Positions 8,870 to 18,588 of a stretch of 64,000 nt of DNA are shown here, in pieces. Position 1 is the stretch's first letter. Every line of letters starts with the position of its first letter. A program made the translations under genes and the position numbers. The DNA comes from an uncultured Muribaculaceae bacterium (GTDB lineage: Bacteria > Bacteroidota > Bacteroidia > Bacteroidales > Muribaculaceae): positions 146,864-210,863 of the forward strand of contig CAUBWJ010000001.1 in assembly GCA_958439725.1 (NCBI GenBank), given 5' to 3'. The notes under the pieces are model-generated. The model worked only from the letters and a program-made list of their open reading frames with translations. It searched no databases and had not been told where the DNA came from.

Positions 8870-9757
8870 TTATTTCCTTCTGGATTTTCTGCGCGTGGAG
8901 GAAGTGGTTTTCTTCTTAGTGGTTGCTTTGCTTTTGCTTATACGAGCGCTCTTGCTCTTGCGGAGTTTGCTTTTACGCTTGGCGTATTTGCTTCTTTTCA
9001 CCGGGCCGTACTTCTGCGACTGTTTGTAGGTCTTGTGGTCGAAAGTGAAGACATCCTTGTGGGGAACGCCGTTTTCGAAGTCAATTATGGCAGCCGGATT
9101 AATGGCAAGACCCATGAAGCGGGTCTCGAAATGGAGATGGGGACCGGTGGAACGTCCGGTGTTGCCGCCGAGGGCTATAGGCTCGCCGGCCTTCACACGC
9201 TGGTTGGGCTTTACGAGGAATTTGGAAAGATGGCCGTAGACGGTCTCCATACCGTTGTCATGACGTATCACTACATAGTAGCCGTAACCACGTCCTTCAT
9301 ATTTGGTGAGACGCACTTTACCGTCGAATGCCGAAACCACTGTATCGCCAATAGAGAGGCGAAGGTCAGTACCGCGGTGAACTCTGCGGAAACGGCGGCG
9401 ATAACCGTAATTAGAGGTAATGGCGCCGGGAACCGGAGGCACGTATGTGCTTACATCTATATCCTTTACGGCGGGAATCTCCACTCCGTTATAGGGATTC
9501 ACAAACTGGCTGTCCCAGTGGAGATTGAAAATCTCATTATCCTGCTCGGCCTCGCGCTCACGGAGATCGTTGAGAAAGGCTTTCATGTTGTTCACCTTGA
9601 TCTCGGCTCCTGCGGGACGCTGGTTGGCTATGAGATTTTCATGCTGGTTGCTGTGGAGAGACGGCAATTTGTACTGGGCAGATGCCTGCGGAATGCAGAC
9701 AGCGGCCATTGCAATTGCCGAGGAGGCAATCAGTGTTATTTTTTTGATAAATGGCAT
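8870..9757 (-). CDS. M23 family metallopeptidase (LytM-type) with basic tail
   Basis: 295 aa. A signal peptide (cleavage after PQASAQ, about residue 28) indicates export to the periplasm. The LytM fold occupies about 110-230, with zinc ligands H127 and D131 (HRGTD) and catalytic/ligand histidines H176 (YGHLSKF) and H207/H209 (GPHLHFE). All catalytic positions are present, so an active peptidoglycan endopeptidase is expected. The last 50 or so residues are almost entirely Lys, Arg, Ser and Thr, an unusual highly basic tail that may bind anionic envelope polymers (inference). It is monocistronic between ndk and a terminator. Confidence 0.9.
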   Translation of the reverse strand: MPFIKKITLIASSAIAMAAVCIPQASAQYKLPSLHSNQHENLIANQRPAGAEIKVNNMKAFLNDLREREAEQDNEIFNLHWDSQFVNPYNGVEIPAVKDIDVSTYVPPVPGAITSNYGYRRRFRRVHRGTDLRLSIGDTVVSAFDGKVRLTKYEGRGYGYYVVIRHDNGMETVYGHLSKFLVKPNQRVKAGEPIALGGNTGRSTGPHLHFETRFMGLAINPAAIIDFENGVPHKDVFTFDHKTYKQSQKYGPVKRSKYAKRKSKLRKSKSARISKSKATTKKKTTSSTRRKSRRK

Positions 9758-9833
9758 TACTTTTTCTGTTGTGAGGAAAGAGGAATGATAAATGATTAAG
9801 GTTAACTTAGGATTATCTTAAGCAATCAGTTTT

Positions 9834-10298
9834 TTATTTCTCCTCGTCGGGCGAATAGATAGAGCGGATATTCTGCGGAGTCCAGTCAAACACCTCATCA
9901 GGGGTAAAGAAGCGCTTGATTTCAACATCGGCGTCCTCGGCCGAAGAAGAAGCGTGAACCACATTTTCCTGACCGCTCATGGAGAAATCGCCGCGGATTG
10001 TTCCGGGAAGAGCCTCACGGCCATTGGTGGCGCCGGTCATCAGGCGCACAACCCTTATGGCATCGTTGCCTTTGAGCACCATTACAATGACCGGAGTGGC
10101 CATCATCGATGCGAGAAGCAATGGAAAAAACGGACGGTCAACGAGGTGGGAATAATGCTCACGCAATATCTGCTCGTCGAGCTGCATCATTTTCATACCG
10201 CATACTATGAGCCCTTTCTGCTGGAAGCGTTTGAGAATGTCGCCTACGAGGCCACGGGCCACTGCCGACGGTTTGAAAATTACTAATGTCTTTTCCAT
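9834..10298 (-). CDS. ndk: Nucleoside diphosphate kinase
   Basis: 154 aa from the ATG at 10298. An upstream in-frame extension to 10349 is rejected because the family begins at MEKTLVIFKP and the promoter's -7 box lies at 10351-10358. It transfers the gamma phosphate from ATP to nucleoside diphosphates through a phosphohistidine. The active-site His is H115 in ENVVHASSS, and the Lys/Tyr/Arg pocket residues of the family are seen in FKPSAV, REHY and MTGATNGREA. Length and motifs are normal for Bacteroidetes. Single-gene transcript. Confidence 0.96.
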   Translation of the reverse strand: MEKTLVIFKPSAVARGLVGDILKRFQQKGLIVCGMKMMQLDEQILREHYSHLVDRPFFPLLLASMMATPVIVMVLKGNDAIRVVRLMTGATNGREALPGTIRGDFSMSGQENVVHASSSAEDADVEIKRFFTPDEVFDWTPQNIRSIYSPDEEK

Positions 10299-10350
10299 GA
10301 TTTGATAATTACTATAGATTCTTAAGTATTGTCCTGATTTTTTGGACATT

Positions 10351-10382
10351 CAAAGTTAAGCATTTACGCCCACCTTCCCAAA
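10351..10382 (-). promoter_or_regulatory. Bacteroidetes-type promoter for ndk
   Basis: Minus-strand TAACTTTG (10351-10358) is preceded by TTTG (10379-10382) with a 20-base spacer, about 55 bases before the ndk ATG. The rest of the 10299-10569 spacer shows only a weak ATCCAC/GTGGAT inverted repeat. Confidence 0.75.
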
Positions 10383-10569
10383 ATATCTCTTTCTCAAAAA
10401 AACTTAATTCAGTTAAATAATATCTATCCACGGATTCCAATCAACTACTGTCCAGTGGATTAAATATACTTGTGAAAAATGGTGAAAAATTGTATCCAAG
10501 TGTAATATCTGCACATTCTTCCATATTAAGTGCAACATTTGACGTTGACTTATAGGAGTTTCCGTATCG

Positions 10570-12666
10570 TCAGGAAATCATGCTCCAGTCAATCTGCCGG
10601 GCAAACAGTTTCTGCATCTCGTAACGGAGCGACGAATGTTCAGGTCGTTCAAGCGCAGGGTCGCCCCCGAGCAGATATTCGGCCTCGTCGCGGGCAAGCT
10701 GGATTATCCGGCCGTCGGTGGCGAGATTGGAAATTTTCAGATCTATGGCCATGCCGCTTTGCAGAGTACCCTCGAGGTCGCCGGGGCCGCGCATGCGCAG
10801 ATCGGCTTCCGCCACAAGGAATCCATCGGTGGTCGACGTCATTATCTCAAGACGCTTGCGCGTCTCGCGGGCAATGGCACGTTTGGTCATGAGTATACAG
10901 AAGCTCTGCGCCGCTCCGCGCCCCACCCTGCCGCGAAGCTGATGCAGCTGGGAGAGTCCGAACCTCTCGGCATTCTCTATCACCATGGTAGTGGCGTTAG
11001 GCACATTCACTCCCACCTCTATCACCGTGGTCGCCACAAGTATGTCGGCTTTGCCCGAGGCGAAAAGCTCCATCTGGGCATCTTTCTCGGCCGGCTTCAT
11101 CTTGCCGTGGACGTAGGCCACCTTCCATTGCCTGAAGTTCTCGCAGATATTCTCGTAGCCTTCTTCAAGGCTCTTCAGGTCAATCTTCTCATTCTCCTTT
11201 ATCAGAGGATATACGATATACACCTGACGGCCCTGTCGGAGCTGACGTGTGATTCCGCGGTAAACGTCAAGACGGTTGTCGTCGTAACGCATCAGGGTTG
11301 TCACCGGCTTGCGTCCCGGAGGGAGCTCGTCGATAACGGAAACATCCAGATCGCCGTAAACGGTCATGGCGAGCGTGCGCGGAATGGGCGTGGCAGTCAT
11401 CACAAGCACATGCGGCGGTGTGATATTCTTTTTCCACAGCCGGGCGCGCTGAGCCACACCGAAACGGTGCTGCTCGTCGATCACAACGAAGCCCAGATTC
11501 GCAAACTGCACCTTGTCCTCTATCACGGCATGTGTGCCGATTAGAATATGCAGACTGCCGTCGGCAAGCTGCGAGGCTATCACATCACGCTCCTTCTTAC
11601 GGGTCGACCCGGTGAGCAGCTTCACATTCACGCCCACCTTCGCCGCCATTCCGGAGATAGTCTCGTAATGCTGCGTGGCAAGAATCTCGGTAGGTGCCAT
11701 CAGACACGCCTGGTAACCGTTGTCAAGCGCTATGAGCATCGTGAGGAGCGCCACGAGGGTCTTGCCGCTTCCCACGTCGCCCTGAAGCAGGCGGTTCATC
11801 TGGCGCCCGCTGTTCATGTCGGCACGTATCTCCTTTATCACCCTTTTCTGCGCGCCGGTAAGCTCGAATGGCATGCACTGTTCGTAAAAGGCATGGAAAT
11901 AGCGGCCGACGCGCGAGAACCGGAAGCCTCCGGCCATGGCCGAACGCTTGCGGCAGTAGCTGAGTATATTGAGCTGGAGATAGAAAAGCTCCTCGAATTT
12001 CAGACGGAAACGCGCCTTGTCCAGACTCTCGCGTGAGCGGGGATGATGTATTTCCTTTATCGCCTCGGCCTTGGGCATGATTTTCAGCCGCGACATCAGT
12101 TCGGGCGGAAGAGGCTCCGTTATGTAGCCCGCGTAACGTTCCAGCACGGCCGACTGCCATCCTGAAATCATTCGCGACGAAACCCCGCGGTTGCGGAGCT
12201 TCTCCGTGAGAGGATAGACACCGCGGAACGACGCGCGCGTTGCCTCGCGGCTTTGAGGAAGGTCTATTTCGGGATGAACCATGCTCCAGCTGCCCTGGAA
12301 TGGCGAGGGCTTGCCGAAAAGCACGTATTCGAGTCCCGTCCGGTAATTCTCCCGTATCCATTTTATACGGTGGAACCATACCACCTCCATCATCTTCGAC
12401 CCGTCGGTAAACAGCCCTACGAGCCTTGTCTTGGCGCCTTCGCCCTGCACCGTGAAGCTGATGAACTGACCCTTCACCTGCACCATCGGCATATCGCCAT
12501 CGAAATCGGCTATGGAGTAGAATTTGGAACGGTCCACATACTGGTTGGGAAAGTGATACAGCAGATCATAGCAGGTGCGGATGCCCAGTTCTTTCTCCAG
12601 AAGCTCAGCCATTTTGGGGCCCACTCCCTTCACGAATTTCACATCTGTCTGCCGCAGTCGTTCCAT
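10570..12666 (-). CDS. recG: ATP-dependent DNA helicase RecG
   Basis: 698 aa, full length. RecG reverses stalled replication forks and branch-migrates Holliday junctions. The N-terminal wedge/OB region (about 1-200) begins VKFVKGVGPKMAELL. The superfamily 2 helicase core has Walker A GDVGSGKT at 296-303, DEQH (VVIDEQHRFG) near 395, MTATPIPRTLAMT, and the C-terminal TVIEVGVNVPNAT and HQLRGRVGRG motifs. It starts 2 bases after ispD, indicating one transcript with parE, coaD, the S41 protease and ispD. Confidence 0.97.
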   Translation of the reverse strand: MERLRQTDVKFVKGVGPKMAELLEKELGIRTCYDLLYHFPNQYVDRSKFYSIADFDGDMPMVQVKGQFISFTVQGEGAKTRLVGLFTDGSKMMEVVWFHRIKWIRENYRTGLEYVLFGKPSPFQGSWSMVHPEIDLPQSREATRASFRGVYPLTEKLRNRGVSSRMISGWQSAVLERYAGYITEPLPPELMSRLKIMPKAEAIKEIHHPRSRESLDKARFRLKFEELFYLQLNILSYCRKRSAMAGGFRFSRVGRYFHAFYEQCMPFELTGAQKRVIKEIRADMNSGRQMNRLLQGDVGSGKTLVALLTMLIALDNGYQACLMAPTEILATQHYETISGMAAKVGVNVKLLTGSTRKKERDVIASQLADGSLHILIGTHAVIEDKVQFANLGFVVIDEQHRFGVAQRARLWKKNITPPHVLVMTATPIPRTLAMTVYGDLDVSVIDELPPGRKPVTTLMRYDDNRLDVYRGITRQLRQGRQVYIVYPLIKENEKIDLKSLEEGYENICENFRQWKVAYVHGKMKPAEKDAQMELFASGKADILVATTVIEVGVNVPNATTMVIENAERFGLSQLHQLRGRVGRGAAQSFCILMTKRAIARETRKRLEIMTSTTDGFLVAEADLRMRGPGDLEGTLQSGMAIDLKISNLATDGRIIQLARDEAEYLLGGDPALERPEHSSLRYEMQKLFARQIDWSMIS

Positions 12667-12668
12667 TA

Positions 12669-13352
12669 TTATCTATGATAGATACGGAGTATATCCATAT
12701 CGCCGGGAGAAGTGACTTTCATCAGAGCCTCGTCGCCGACCACAAGCGCAGGAGAACCGAAACCGGCAGCCTCCATCACCGACGCGTCATCGGTCATGGT
12801 GCTGTTGTAAGGTAAAGAATATGCGTGCCGGAGCTTTGCTGCGTCAAAAGCCTGGGGTGTCTGAATCCGCACGAAAAGGCTGCGGTCAACCGCTTCCGAC
12901 GCGCCGGCGGGAAGGCGCCGGCGTATCGAATCGGACATTTCGAGGACCGGCACAGCACCTGAAGCGCCAGCCTCGATAGCCGATAGAAGCCGTTCAGCAA
13001 CAGCCCGGGACAGCAACGGTCTGGCCGCATCATGCACCATTATGACACCGCTATAATCGGCCGGAAGAGAATCTATGGCGTTCCTGACCGACTGCCAGCG
13101 GGTGGCACCTCCGGTAACAATCTCCGGGCTATCGAATCCATGCGCCACACACATCTCGTTCCACGCCTCCACCCAGTCACGGGCAAGCACAAGCACTACG
13201 CGCGCCCCGGGCAGAGACTCGCGCACGCGCTCCACTGAGGTCATGAGCAGCGGACGTCCACCGTAATCACAATATTGCTTGGGGCGCGACGCACCGAAGC
13301 GCGAGCCGGTGCCCGCCCCCACAATTATCACAGTGATGTTCTCAGTCTTCAT
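12669..13352 (-). CDS. ispD: 2-C-methyl-D-erythritol 4-phosphate cytidylyltransferase
   Basis: 227 aa, normal length. It couples MEP with CTP to give CDP-ME, the third step of the MEP pathway. The nucleotide-binding GAGTGSRFGASRPKQY begins at residue 12. VMVHDAARPL and the TDDASVMEAAG segment are family signatures. Its start overlaps the stop of the S41 protease gene by 4 bases, and recG follows 2 bases later, so translation is coupled. The partner enzyme dxr is elsewhere in the window. Confidence 0.96.
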   Translation of the reverse strand: MKTENITVIIVGAGTGSRFGASRPKQYCDYGGRPLLMTSVERVRESLPGARVVLVLARDWVEAWNEMCVAHGFDSPEIVTGGATRWQSVRNAIDSLPADYSGVIMVHDAARPLLSRAVAERLLSAIEAGASGAVPVLEMSDSIRRRLPAGASEAVDRSLFVRIQTPQAFDAAKLRHAYSLPYNSTMTDDASVMEAAGFGSPALVVGDEALMKVTSPGDMDILRIYHR

Positions 13353-14986
13353 CGGTTTTCAGCTCCAGATGACTGTGGCGAGAGCACGGTATCATATTCC
13401 GCAGGCGTAGTGATTATGCGCACCGCTTCACCATAGACCGGGTTAAGCACATTGGCAATCCGGAAATATGTGGACTGCGTGAAAAGGTCGCGGCCAATCA
13501 GCGCCTTCATTATGGTCTGTATCACGGGAAGACTGCGGTCGTACTGCTCCTGATTGAATTTCACGCCTTCCTTTTCGCCGAGGGCGCGGAGACCGTCGAG
13601 CATTTCGGGAGTCACGGTAAATTGCTCCACGAATGAATCTTCTGTGCGGTATTTCTTGCGGAGGGCCTTGCGGTTCTCGTCAATATAGTTTACGCAATAC
13701 TGATTCAGAAGACCCTTGGCGACAATATCGCGGTAATAGTCGCTGTATTTCGTGGTATCCACGGCCACAAACCGGTCGGGCATAATGCCTCCGCCGCCAT
13801 AAACGGGGCGACGCAGGCGCAGCGTCTCATAGCGAAGCGAGTCGGCGAAGTGCACGCTGTCGGCATTGGTGTATTCTCCGTGCTGCAGACGGTCTATAAG
13901 CTCATGCTCATAGCTATCTTCCTCTCCGGCCACATAAGGTTTCTGTATGGAACGGCCTGAAGGAGTGTAATAGCGCTGTGTGGTGAGGCGTATCATCGAG
14001 CCGTCGGGGAACGGAAACGGCCGCTGCACGAGTCCTTTTCCGAACGTGCGGCGCCCTACCACCACTCCGCGGTCATTGTCCTGCATGGCGCCCGCAAGAA
14101 TCTCGCTTGCCGAAGCCGAGAACTGGTTAACCATCACCACTACGCGTCCACGGTTCATTGGACCGTCGGCAACGGTGCGGTAATAGAACGGCTCCACGCG
14201 CACGCCTTTGGTGAATACCACCGTGTCGCCTGCGTCGAGGAAGAGTCCGGCAAGGTCGTAGGCAGCCTTGAGATAGCCGCCGCCATTATCCTCGAGGTCC
14301 ACAATCACATCGCGCATGCCTTTGGCTGCAAGTTCGGCCAATGCCTTGCGCACCTCATCGAAGGTGCTCTCGCCGAACCGCGACACGCGTATATAACCCA
14401 CCCCGGGTGCGGCCATAAAAGAGGCGTCGACACTCGCAATTGGAATATCATCACGCACTATGCGGAACTCTATGGGTTCTTTCGCGCCCTTGCGGAGCAC
14501 ATTGACATTCACTACGGAGCCTTTGGGGCCGCGCAGTATCTTCTGGATGTCGGTATTCTTTTTCTTCACGCCCGATATGACGGTGTCGTTGGCCGACAAT
14601 ATGCGGTCACCGGCCAGAAGGCCCACTTTCTCGGAGGGCCCGCCGGGCACGGTCTGCACCACATAAAGCGTATCGTTGAGCATGTTGAACTGGATACCGA
14701 TGCCTGAGAAATTGCCCTGCAGAGGCTCGGTCAGTTCACGTGTCTCCTCCGGATTAGTGTAGGTGGAATGCGGGTCGAGCTTCTTGAGCATCGCCACGAT
14801 ACCGGCCTCCACTATGTCTCCGGAATTCACCGTGTCCACATAAAATTTTTCTATAATCTGTTCGGCATAATTGAGCTTCTGAATCGGGGGAAACTCCGGT
14901 TTGAGCGGAGGCGCCGAAAACGCCGTACCGGCCGCGGCTACAAAGGCGAGCATGGCCGGAAGTATTCTTTTGGTGTTTATTTTCAT
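13349..14986 (-). CDS. S41 family C-terminal processing peptidase
   Basis: 545 aa periplasmic serine protease. A signal peptide (cleavage near AFSA, about residue 25) is followed by an N-terminal helical region and a PDZ domain (about 85-170, with GIGIQFNM and VGLLAGDRILSANDT). The S41 catalytic domain has the Ser in NQFSASASEILAG and the general-base Lys in RRTFGKGLVQRPF. A C-terminal extension of about 170 residues follows, as in Bacteroidetes CTPs. It lies 15 bases from coaD and overlaps ispD by 4 bases. Likely role is trimming or degrading envelope proteins; substrates are unknown. Confidence 0.93.
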   Translation of the reverse strand: MKINTKRILPAMLAFVAAAGTAFSAPPLKPEFPPIQKLNYAEQIIEKFYVDTVNSGDIVEAGIVAMLKKLDPHSTYTNPEETRELTEPLQGNFSGIGIQFNMLNDTLYVVQTVPGGPSEKVGLLAGDRILSANDTVISGVKKKNTDIQKILRGPKGSVVNVNVLRKGAKEPIEFRIVRDDIPIASVDASFMAAPGVGYIRVSRFGESTFDEVRKALAELAAKGMRDVIVDLEDNGGGYLKAAYDLAGLFLDAGDTVVFTKGVRVEPFYYRTVADGPMNRGRVVVMVNQFSASASEILAGAMQDNDRGVVVGRRTFGKGLVQRPFPFPDGSMIRLTTQRYYTPSGRSIQKPYVAGEEDSYEHELIDRLQHGEYTNADSVHFADSLRYETLRLRRPVYGGGGIMPDRFVAVDTTKYSDYYRDIVAKGLLNQYCVNYIDENRKALRKKYRTEDSFVEQFTVTPEMLDGLRALGEKEGVKFNQEQYDRSLPVIQTIMKALIGRDLFTQSTYFRIANVLNPVYGEAVRIITTPAEYDTVLSPQSSGAENR

Positions 14987-15001
14987 TGGTTTCTGATGTT
15001 T

Positions 15002-15502
15002 CTATTTTGTGTTTTCATTATTCGGGATACCGCCGGGGAGGAACCGCGAGGTGTCTACCCCGTATTTTTCCAGCTCGCGCACCATGCTCGAGCTAAGTGC
15101 TGCCAGTTCCGGCTCCGCGAAGAGAAGCACGGTATCTATGCCGGATATCATGCGGTTGACCTCCGCCATGCCGCGCTCATATTCAAAATCGGCCACATTG
15201 CGCACTCCGCGCAGAAGCCAGCGGGCGCCGCAGCTGCGGGCGGCATCGACGGTGAGACCGCTCCAGGAAATCACATCTACACCGTCGAGGCCTTCAACCG
15301 CGCGGCGCACGGCCTCAAGACGCCTCTCTCTCTCGGCTCCATCGGTGCCTTTGGAATCGTTGACGCCGATCACAACCGTCACATGGTCGAAAAGTTCGAG
15401 GCCGCGGCGCAACACCGAGAGGTGTCCGAGCGTAAACGGATTGAACGAGCCGGCGAATACCGCCCGACGCTCTTCTTCAGGAAATCTGCGAGTCATCTTC
15501 AA
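15002..15502 (-). CDS. coaD: Phosphopantetheine adenylyltransferase
   Basis: 166 aa. It makes dephospho-CoA from 4'-phosphopantetheine and ATP, the penultimate step of CoA synthesis. The nucleotidyltransferase motif [10 protein letters not shown] contains the TxGH signature. [15 protein letters not shown] and a late SSSMVREL segment are typical of CoaD. The start (15502, or Met at 15496) lies inside the 3' end of parE, giving an overlap of 20-26 bases and probable translational coupling. Confidence 0.95.
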   Translation of the reverse strand: MKMTRRFPEEERRAVFAGSFNPFTLGHLSVLRRGLELFDHVTVVIGVNDSKGTDGAERERRLEAVRRAVEGLDGVDVISWSGLTVDAARSCGARWLLRGVRNVADFEYERGMAEVNRMISGIDTVLLFAEPELAALSSSMVRELEKYGVDTSRFLPGGIPNNENTK

Positions 15503-17447
15503 CCACGAGGTTTTCGATTATGAAATTCTGGCGCTCCACAGAGTTCTTACCCATGTAGAATCTGAGAAGTTCCCCCACTCCGTCCTCTTTATGCATTGAG
15601 ACTTTGTCGGCGCGCATACCCTCGCCTATGAAACCGCGGAATTCCTCGGGAGAAATCTCGCCGAGACCTTTGAATCGCGTAATCTCGGCATTGGTGCCCA
15701 GACGGTCAATGGCAGTGATGCGTTCGGCGTCGTTGTAGCAGTAGTAGGTTTCCTGCGGAATGCCGGTCTTGGAGTCACGCCGTTTGGTGGCTTTCTTGTT
15801 GCGCACACGGAACAGCGGGGTCTGAAGTATATATACATGCCCGCGCTTTATCAGGTCAGGGAAAAACTGCAGGAAGAAAGTCAGGAGAAGAAGGCGTATG
15901 TGCATGCCGTCCACATCGGCATCGGTGGCTATTATCACCTTGTTGTAACGGAGACCGTCTATACCGTCCTCGATATTGAGAGCGGCCTGCAGCAGATTGA
16001 ACTCCTCGTTTTCGTAGACCATTTTCTTGGTCTTGGCGTAGGTGTTTTTCGGTTTGCCGCGCAGCGAGAACACCGCCTGAGTCTCCACATTGCGTATCTT
16101 CGTTATTGAGCCGGCAGCCGAGTCTCCCTCGGTAATGAAGATGGACGATGCCATTTTCTTGGCCTCGTCGCCGCGGGTATCGTTGAGGTGAACGCGGCAG
16201 TCAAGCAGTTTCTTGTTGTGGATGCTTATCTTTTTGGCCTGTTCACGGGCCTTTTTCGTAATGACCGACAGCGACTTTCGCTCGCGCTCGTTGGCGAGGG
16301 CCTTCTTCAGTATTATGTCGGCTGTATCTTTCTCGCGGTGCAGATAATTGTCAAGCTCTTTCTTGATGAAATCGCCCACATATTTGGCCACCGTCGGGCC
16401 TTCCGGCCCCATGTCGCGCGAGTTGAGCTTCGTTTTGGTCTGCGACTCAAACACCGGCTCCTGCACTTTCACCGACACAGCCGCCTGTATGCCGCCGCGA
16501 ATATCGCTGTATTCAAGATTGGGCTTGCCCAGGAAATCCTTTACGGTTCGCGAAACGGCCTCCTTGAACGCCGTGAGATGCGTACCGCCCAGAGGCGTGT
16601 GCTGGCCGTTGACAAACGAGTAATATTCCTCGCCATACTGATTGGCATGGGTAATCGCCACTTCTATATCTTCACCCTTCAGATGAATTATGGGATAGAG
16701 CGGTTCGGCCGTAAGATTGTCGCGAAGGAGATCGAGCAGACCGTTGCGCGACACATATTTCTGGCCGTTGTAATTTATGGTAAGGCCGGCGTTGAGATAG
16801 GTATAGTTCTTTATCAGAGGAAGTATATATTCCTCGTGATACCGGTAGTTCTTGAAAAGCGAAGCATCGGGCGTAAACTGCACGAGCGTACCGCTGCGGT
16901 CGTCGGAGTCCTCCGTCTCTCCCTCATAAAGCAGCTTGCCGCAGCTGTATTGCGCCACCTTCGTCTTGCCGTCGCGGAAACACTGGATGCGGAAATCCGT
17001 TGACAACGCATTCACTGCCTTAAGGCCAACACCGTTCAAGCCCACCGACTTTTTGAAAGCCTTCGAGTCATATTTGGCGCCCGTATTCATGGTGGATGTG
17101 GCGGCAACCATGCGTCCCAGGGGAATGCCTCGGCCATAATCTCGCACGGTCACGGTATAATCGGTCACGGTCACCTCAATCTGGCGCCCGTTGCCCATCA
17201 TGAACTCGTCGATGGAATTATCCATCACCTCCTTGAGGAGCACATAGATTCCGTCGTCGGAGGCGGTGCCGTCACCAAGCTTGCCTATGTACATGCCGGG
17301 GCGCAGACGGATATGTTCCTGCCATTCAAGCGTGACCACATCGTCCTCGGTGTATTCCGCCGTGTCTGGCTGCGTTGTGTCGGTGCCAACCACGGCATCT
17401 ACGGTCTCTATATCATCATTTTCTTTCAGAACCTTGTCATCCATCAT
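15477..17447 (-). CDS. parE: DNA topoisomerase IV subunit B
   Basis: 656 aa type IIA topoisomerase ATPase subunit. The GHKL ATPase motifs are [16 protein letters not shown] and [13 protein letters not shown]. The TOPRIM part has EGDSAAGS and [29 protein letters not shown] near residue 50 is the form seen in Bacteroidetes ParE, whereas their GyrB reads LEGLEAVRKRPAMYIG. An acidic, low-complexity N-terminal tail of about 40 residues precedes the ATPase domain. It heads the operon parE-coaD-S41-ispD-recG, an order also known from Bacteroides. It pairs with ParC, not seen here. Confidence 0.93.
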   Translation of the reverse strand: MMDDKVLKENDDIETVDAVVGTDTTQPDTAEYTEDDVVTLEWQEHIRLRPGMYIGKLGDGTASDDGIYVLLKEVMDNSIDEFMMGNGRQIEVTVTDYTVTVRDYGRGIPLGRMVAATSTMNTGAKYDSKAFKKSVGLNGVGLKAVNALSTDFRIQCFRDGKTKVAQYSCGKLLYEGETEDSDDRSGTLVQFTPDASLFKNYRYHEEYILPLIKNYTYLNAGLTINYNGQKYVSRNGLLDLLRDNLTAEPLYPIIHLKGEDIEVAITHANQYGEEYYSFVNGQHTPLGGTHLTAFKEAVSRTVKDFLGKPNLEYSDIRGGIQAAVSVKVQEPVFESQTKTKLNSRDMGPEGPTVAKYVGDFIKKELDNYLHREKDTADIILKKALANERERKSLSVITKKAREQAKKISIHNKKLLDCRVHLNDTRGDEAKKMASSIFITEGDSAAGSITKIRNVETQAVFSLRGKPKNTYAKTKKMVYENEEFNLLQAALNIEDGIDGLRYNKVIIATDADVDGMHIRLLLLTFFLQFFPDLIKRGHVYILQTPLFRVRNKKATKRRDSKTGIPQETYYCYNDAERITAIDRLGTNAEITRFKGLGEISPEEFRGFIGEGMRADKVSMHKEDGVGELLRFYMGKNSVERQNFIIENLVVEDDSQIS

Positions 17448-17471
17448 TCAGTTTCTTGAAGCTTCAACCCA

Positions 17472-17479
17472 CAAATTTA
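17472..17479 (-). promoter_or_regulatory. Possible -7 promoter element for the parE operon
   Basis: Minus-strand TAAATTTG lies 25 bases before the parE start; no clear TTTG partner is seen at the expected distance. Confidence 0.4.
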
Positions 17480-17663
17480 CAAAAAATTTGCCTCTCCGCC
17501 AACCGGCACCTTCAATTCACTGTATTTCAATAGATTTAATTACATAACATAGTTACAGACACGAAGTTTAATGTCGTGTGATATATTCGTTATTTTATTC
17601 TTGATTACGCAATTATCTTTATTCTCTGCGACTATTCAAATTTACTCTGACAACAATACAAAG

Positions 17664-18365
17664 CTATACACCCGATTTAAATTGGTTTATCTGTGAGCAG
17701 ACACGGTTTATATGATCTAACCCGTAAAGAAGAGAATTGCTGTCGATGTCCATCCACGAGAATAGGGTCTTTATCTTGGTATAGATATTAATCACGTAGG
17801 AAGTGTCGATAGTCGATGTATTGGTCGCAAAGCAGATGGTCTCATGGTGCGCGATGCGGTTTCGCAATGAGTTTACCTTGTCGAGTTCATTGAAGATATA
17901 TGTCTGGTTGTACTGCATCTCCCTCGATGAGCGCGGTTTGTTTGGAAATATGGATAGCAGGTTGCGTCCCGTCACTCGGTATTGTATCGGGGAAAACATG
18001 TATTTCCAGATACCGAACTCCATCTCCGCCAGCAGTTTCGGGTGAGAATAGGAATGAGACTGCTGTAATTTCTTGTGGGCAAATGTTATTATGTCGCGGG
18101 TCTTACGCAATATCGGCTCCGAGAAAACGCCGTCCGGCATTATGGAGTCGCGAAGCCATTCCTCACCGAGATTTTCAGTAAGTTTGCGGTCGATGGCGTT
18201 TCTAAGTGCGACCTCGAAGCAGCTTACAATAGTGAACATCTCCTGCGAAATCTGAAGATTGTATCGGTAGAGCGTCATCGCCTTGCGGGTGTCGCCTCCG
18301 CAGGCTGTCAGATATCGCTCCATTCGCTTGGAGGACATTATTTTCTCGAAGTCGGCATATTTCAT
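17664..18365 (-). CDS. Abi-like (Abi_2/AbiD-AbiF type) HEPN protein
   Basis: 233 aa. The segment FEVALRNAID (51-59) and the late RNRIAHHE (168-175) are the two conserved signatures of the Abi_2 abortive-infection family. The second gives an R-x4-H HEPN motif (R168, H173), the catalytic pair of HEPN ribonucleases. Established members act in phage defence by shutting down the infected cell; here that is inference. No restriction or CRISPR genes are adjacent, and the gene is visibly more AT-rich than its neighbours, suggesting transfer. A minus-strand promoter (18589-18618) would give a leader of about 215 bases that runs antisense to the candidate short RNA at 18440-18485. Confidence 0.8.
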   Translation of the reverse strand: MKYADFEKIMSSKRMERYLTACGGDTRKAMTLYRYNLQISQEMFTIVSCFEVALRNAIDRKLTENLGEEWLRDSIMPDGVFSEPILRKTRDIITFAHKKLQQSHSYSHPKLLAEMEFGIWKYMFSPIQYRVTGRNLLSIFPNKPRSSREMQYNQTYIFNELDKVNSLRNRIAHHETICFATNTSTIDTSYVINIYTKIKTLFSWMDIDSNSLLYGLDHINRVCSQINQFKSGV

Positions 18366-18402
18366 ATTTCATCTGATTACTGAAATCTTTTATGAAGAAT
18401 GT

Positions 18403-18433
18403 TTTGTTTTTAAGATAAAAAGCACTACCTTTG
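18403..18433 (+). promoter_or_regulatory. Consensus promoter upstream of a candidate short RNA
   Basis: TTTG (18403-18406), exactly 19 bases, TACCTTTG (18426-18433). It matches the Bacteroidetes consensus but points at a hairpin, not at an open reading frame. Confidence 0.7.
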
Positions 18434-18439
18434 AAGTGT

Positions 18440-18485
18440 TGAATCCCGGTAGCCCCTGTATATCAAGCTATCGGGTTTTGTTTTA
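18440..18485 (+). ncRNA. Candidate very short RNA ending in a terminator hairpin
   Basis: About 7 bases after the promoter's -7 box, CCCGGTAGC (18445-18453) pairs with GCTATCGGG (18467-18475, one G-U) and is followed by TTTTGTTTTA. Transcription would give an RNA of about 45 bases. The next gene (18832) has its own promoter at 18699-18730, so this is not simply its leader. It is antisense to the predicted Abi leader. It could also be an attenuator or a terminator remnant. Unverified. Confidence 0.4.
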
Positions 18486-18588
18486 TCCCTACAAAATGTA
18501 GAGAGGCAGCCATTGCCTTAAATATCACCATGAATTGTTATTGGCTTCATATTTTGCTGTGTCCTTAAGTCATTATATACTCTATATG

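Noticed and set aside
8822..9799. 325-codon open frame opposite the M23 peptidase
   Set aside because: The minus-strand frame has a signal peptide, full LytM catalytic motifs and a matching terminator; the opposite frame has none.
16188..17003. Long open frame on the plus strand opposite parE
   Set aside because: It is antisense to a clearly conserved gene, has no family-like motifs or promoter, and reflects GC-rich third positions on the other strand. Similar antisense frames opposite recG (10636-11544), the OYE gene (32240-33331) and prfB (28404-29312) were rejected for the same reason.
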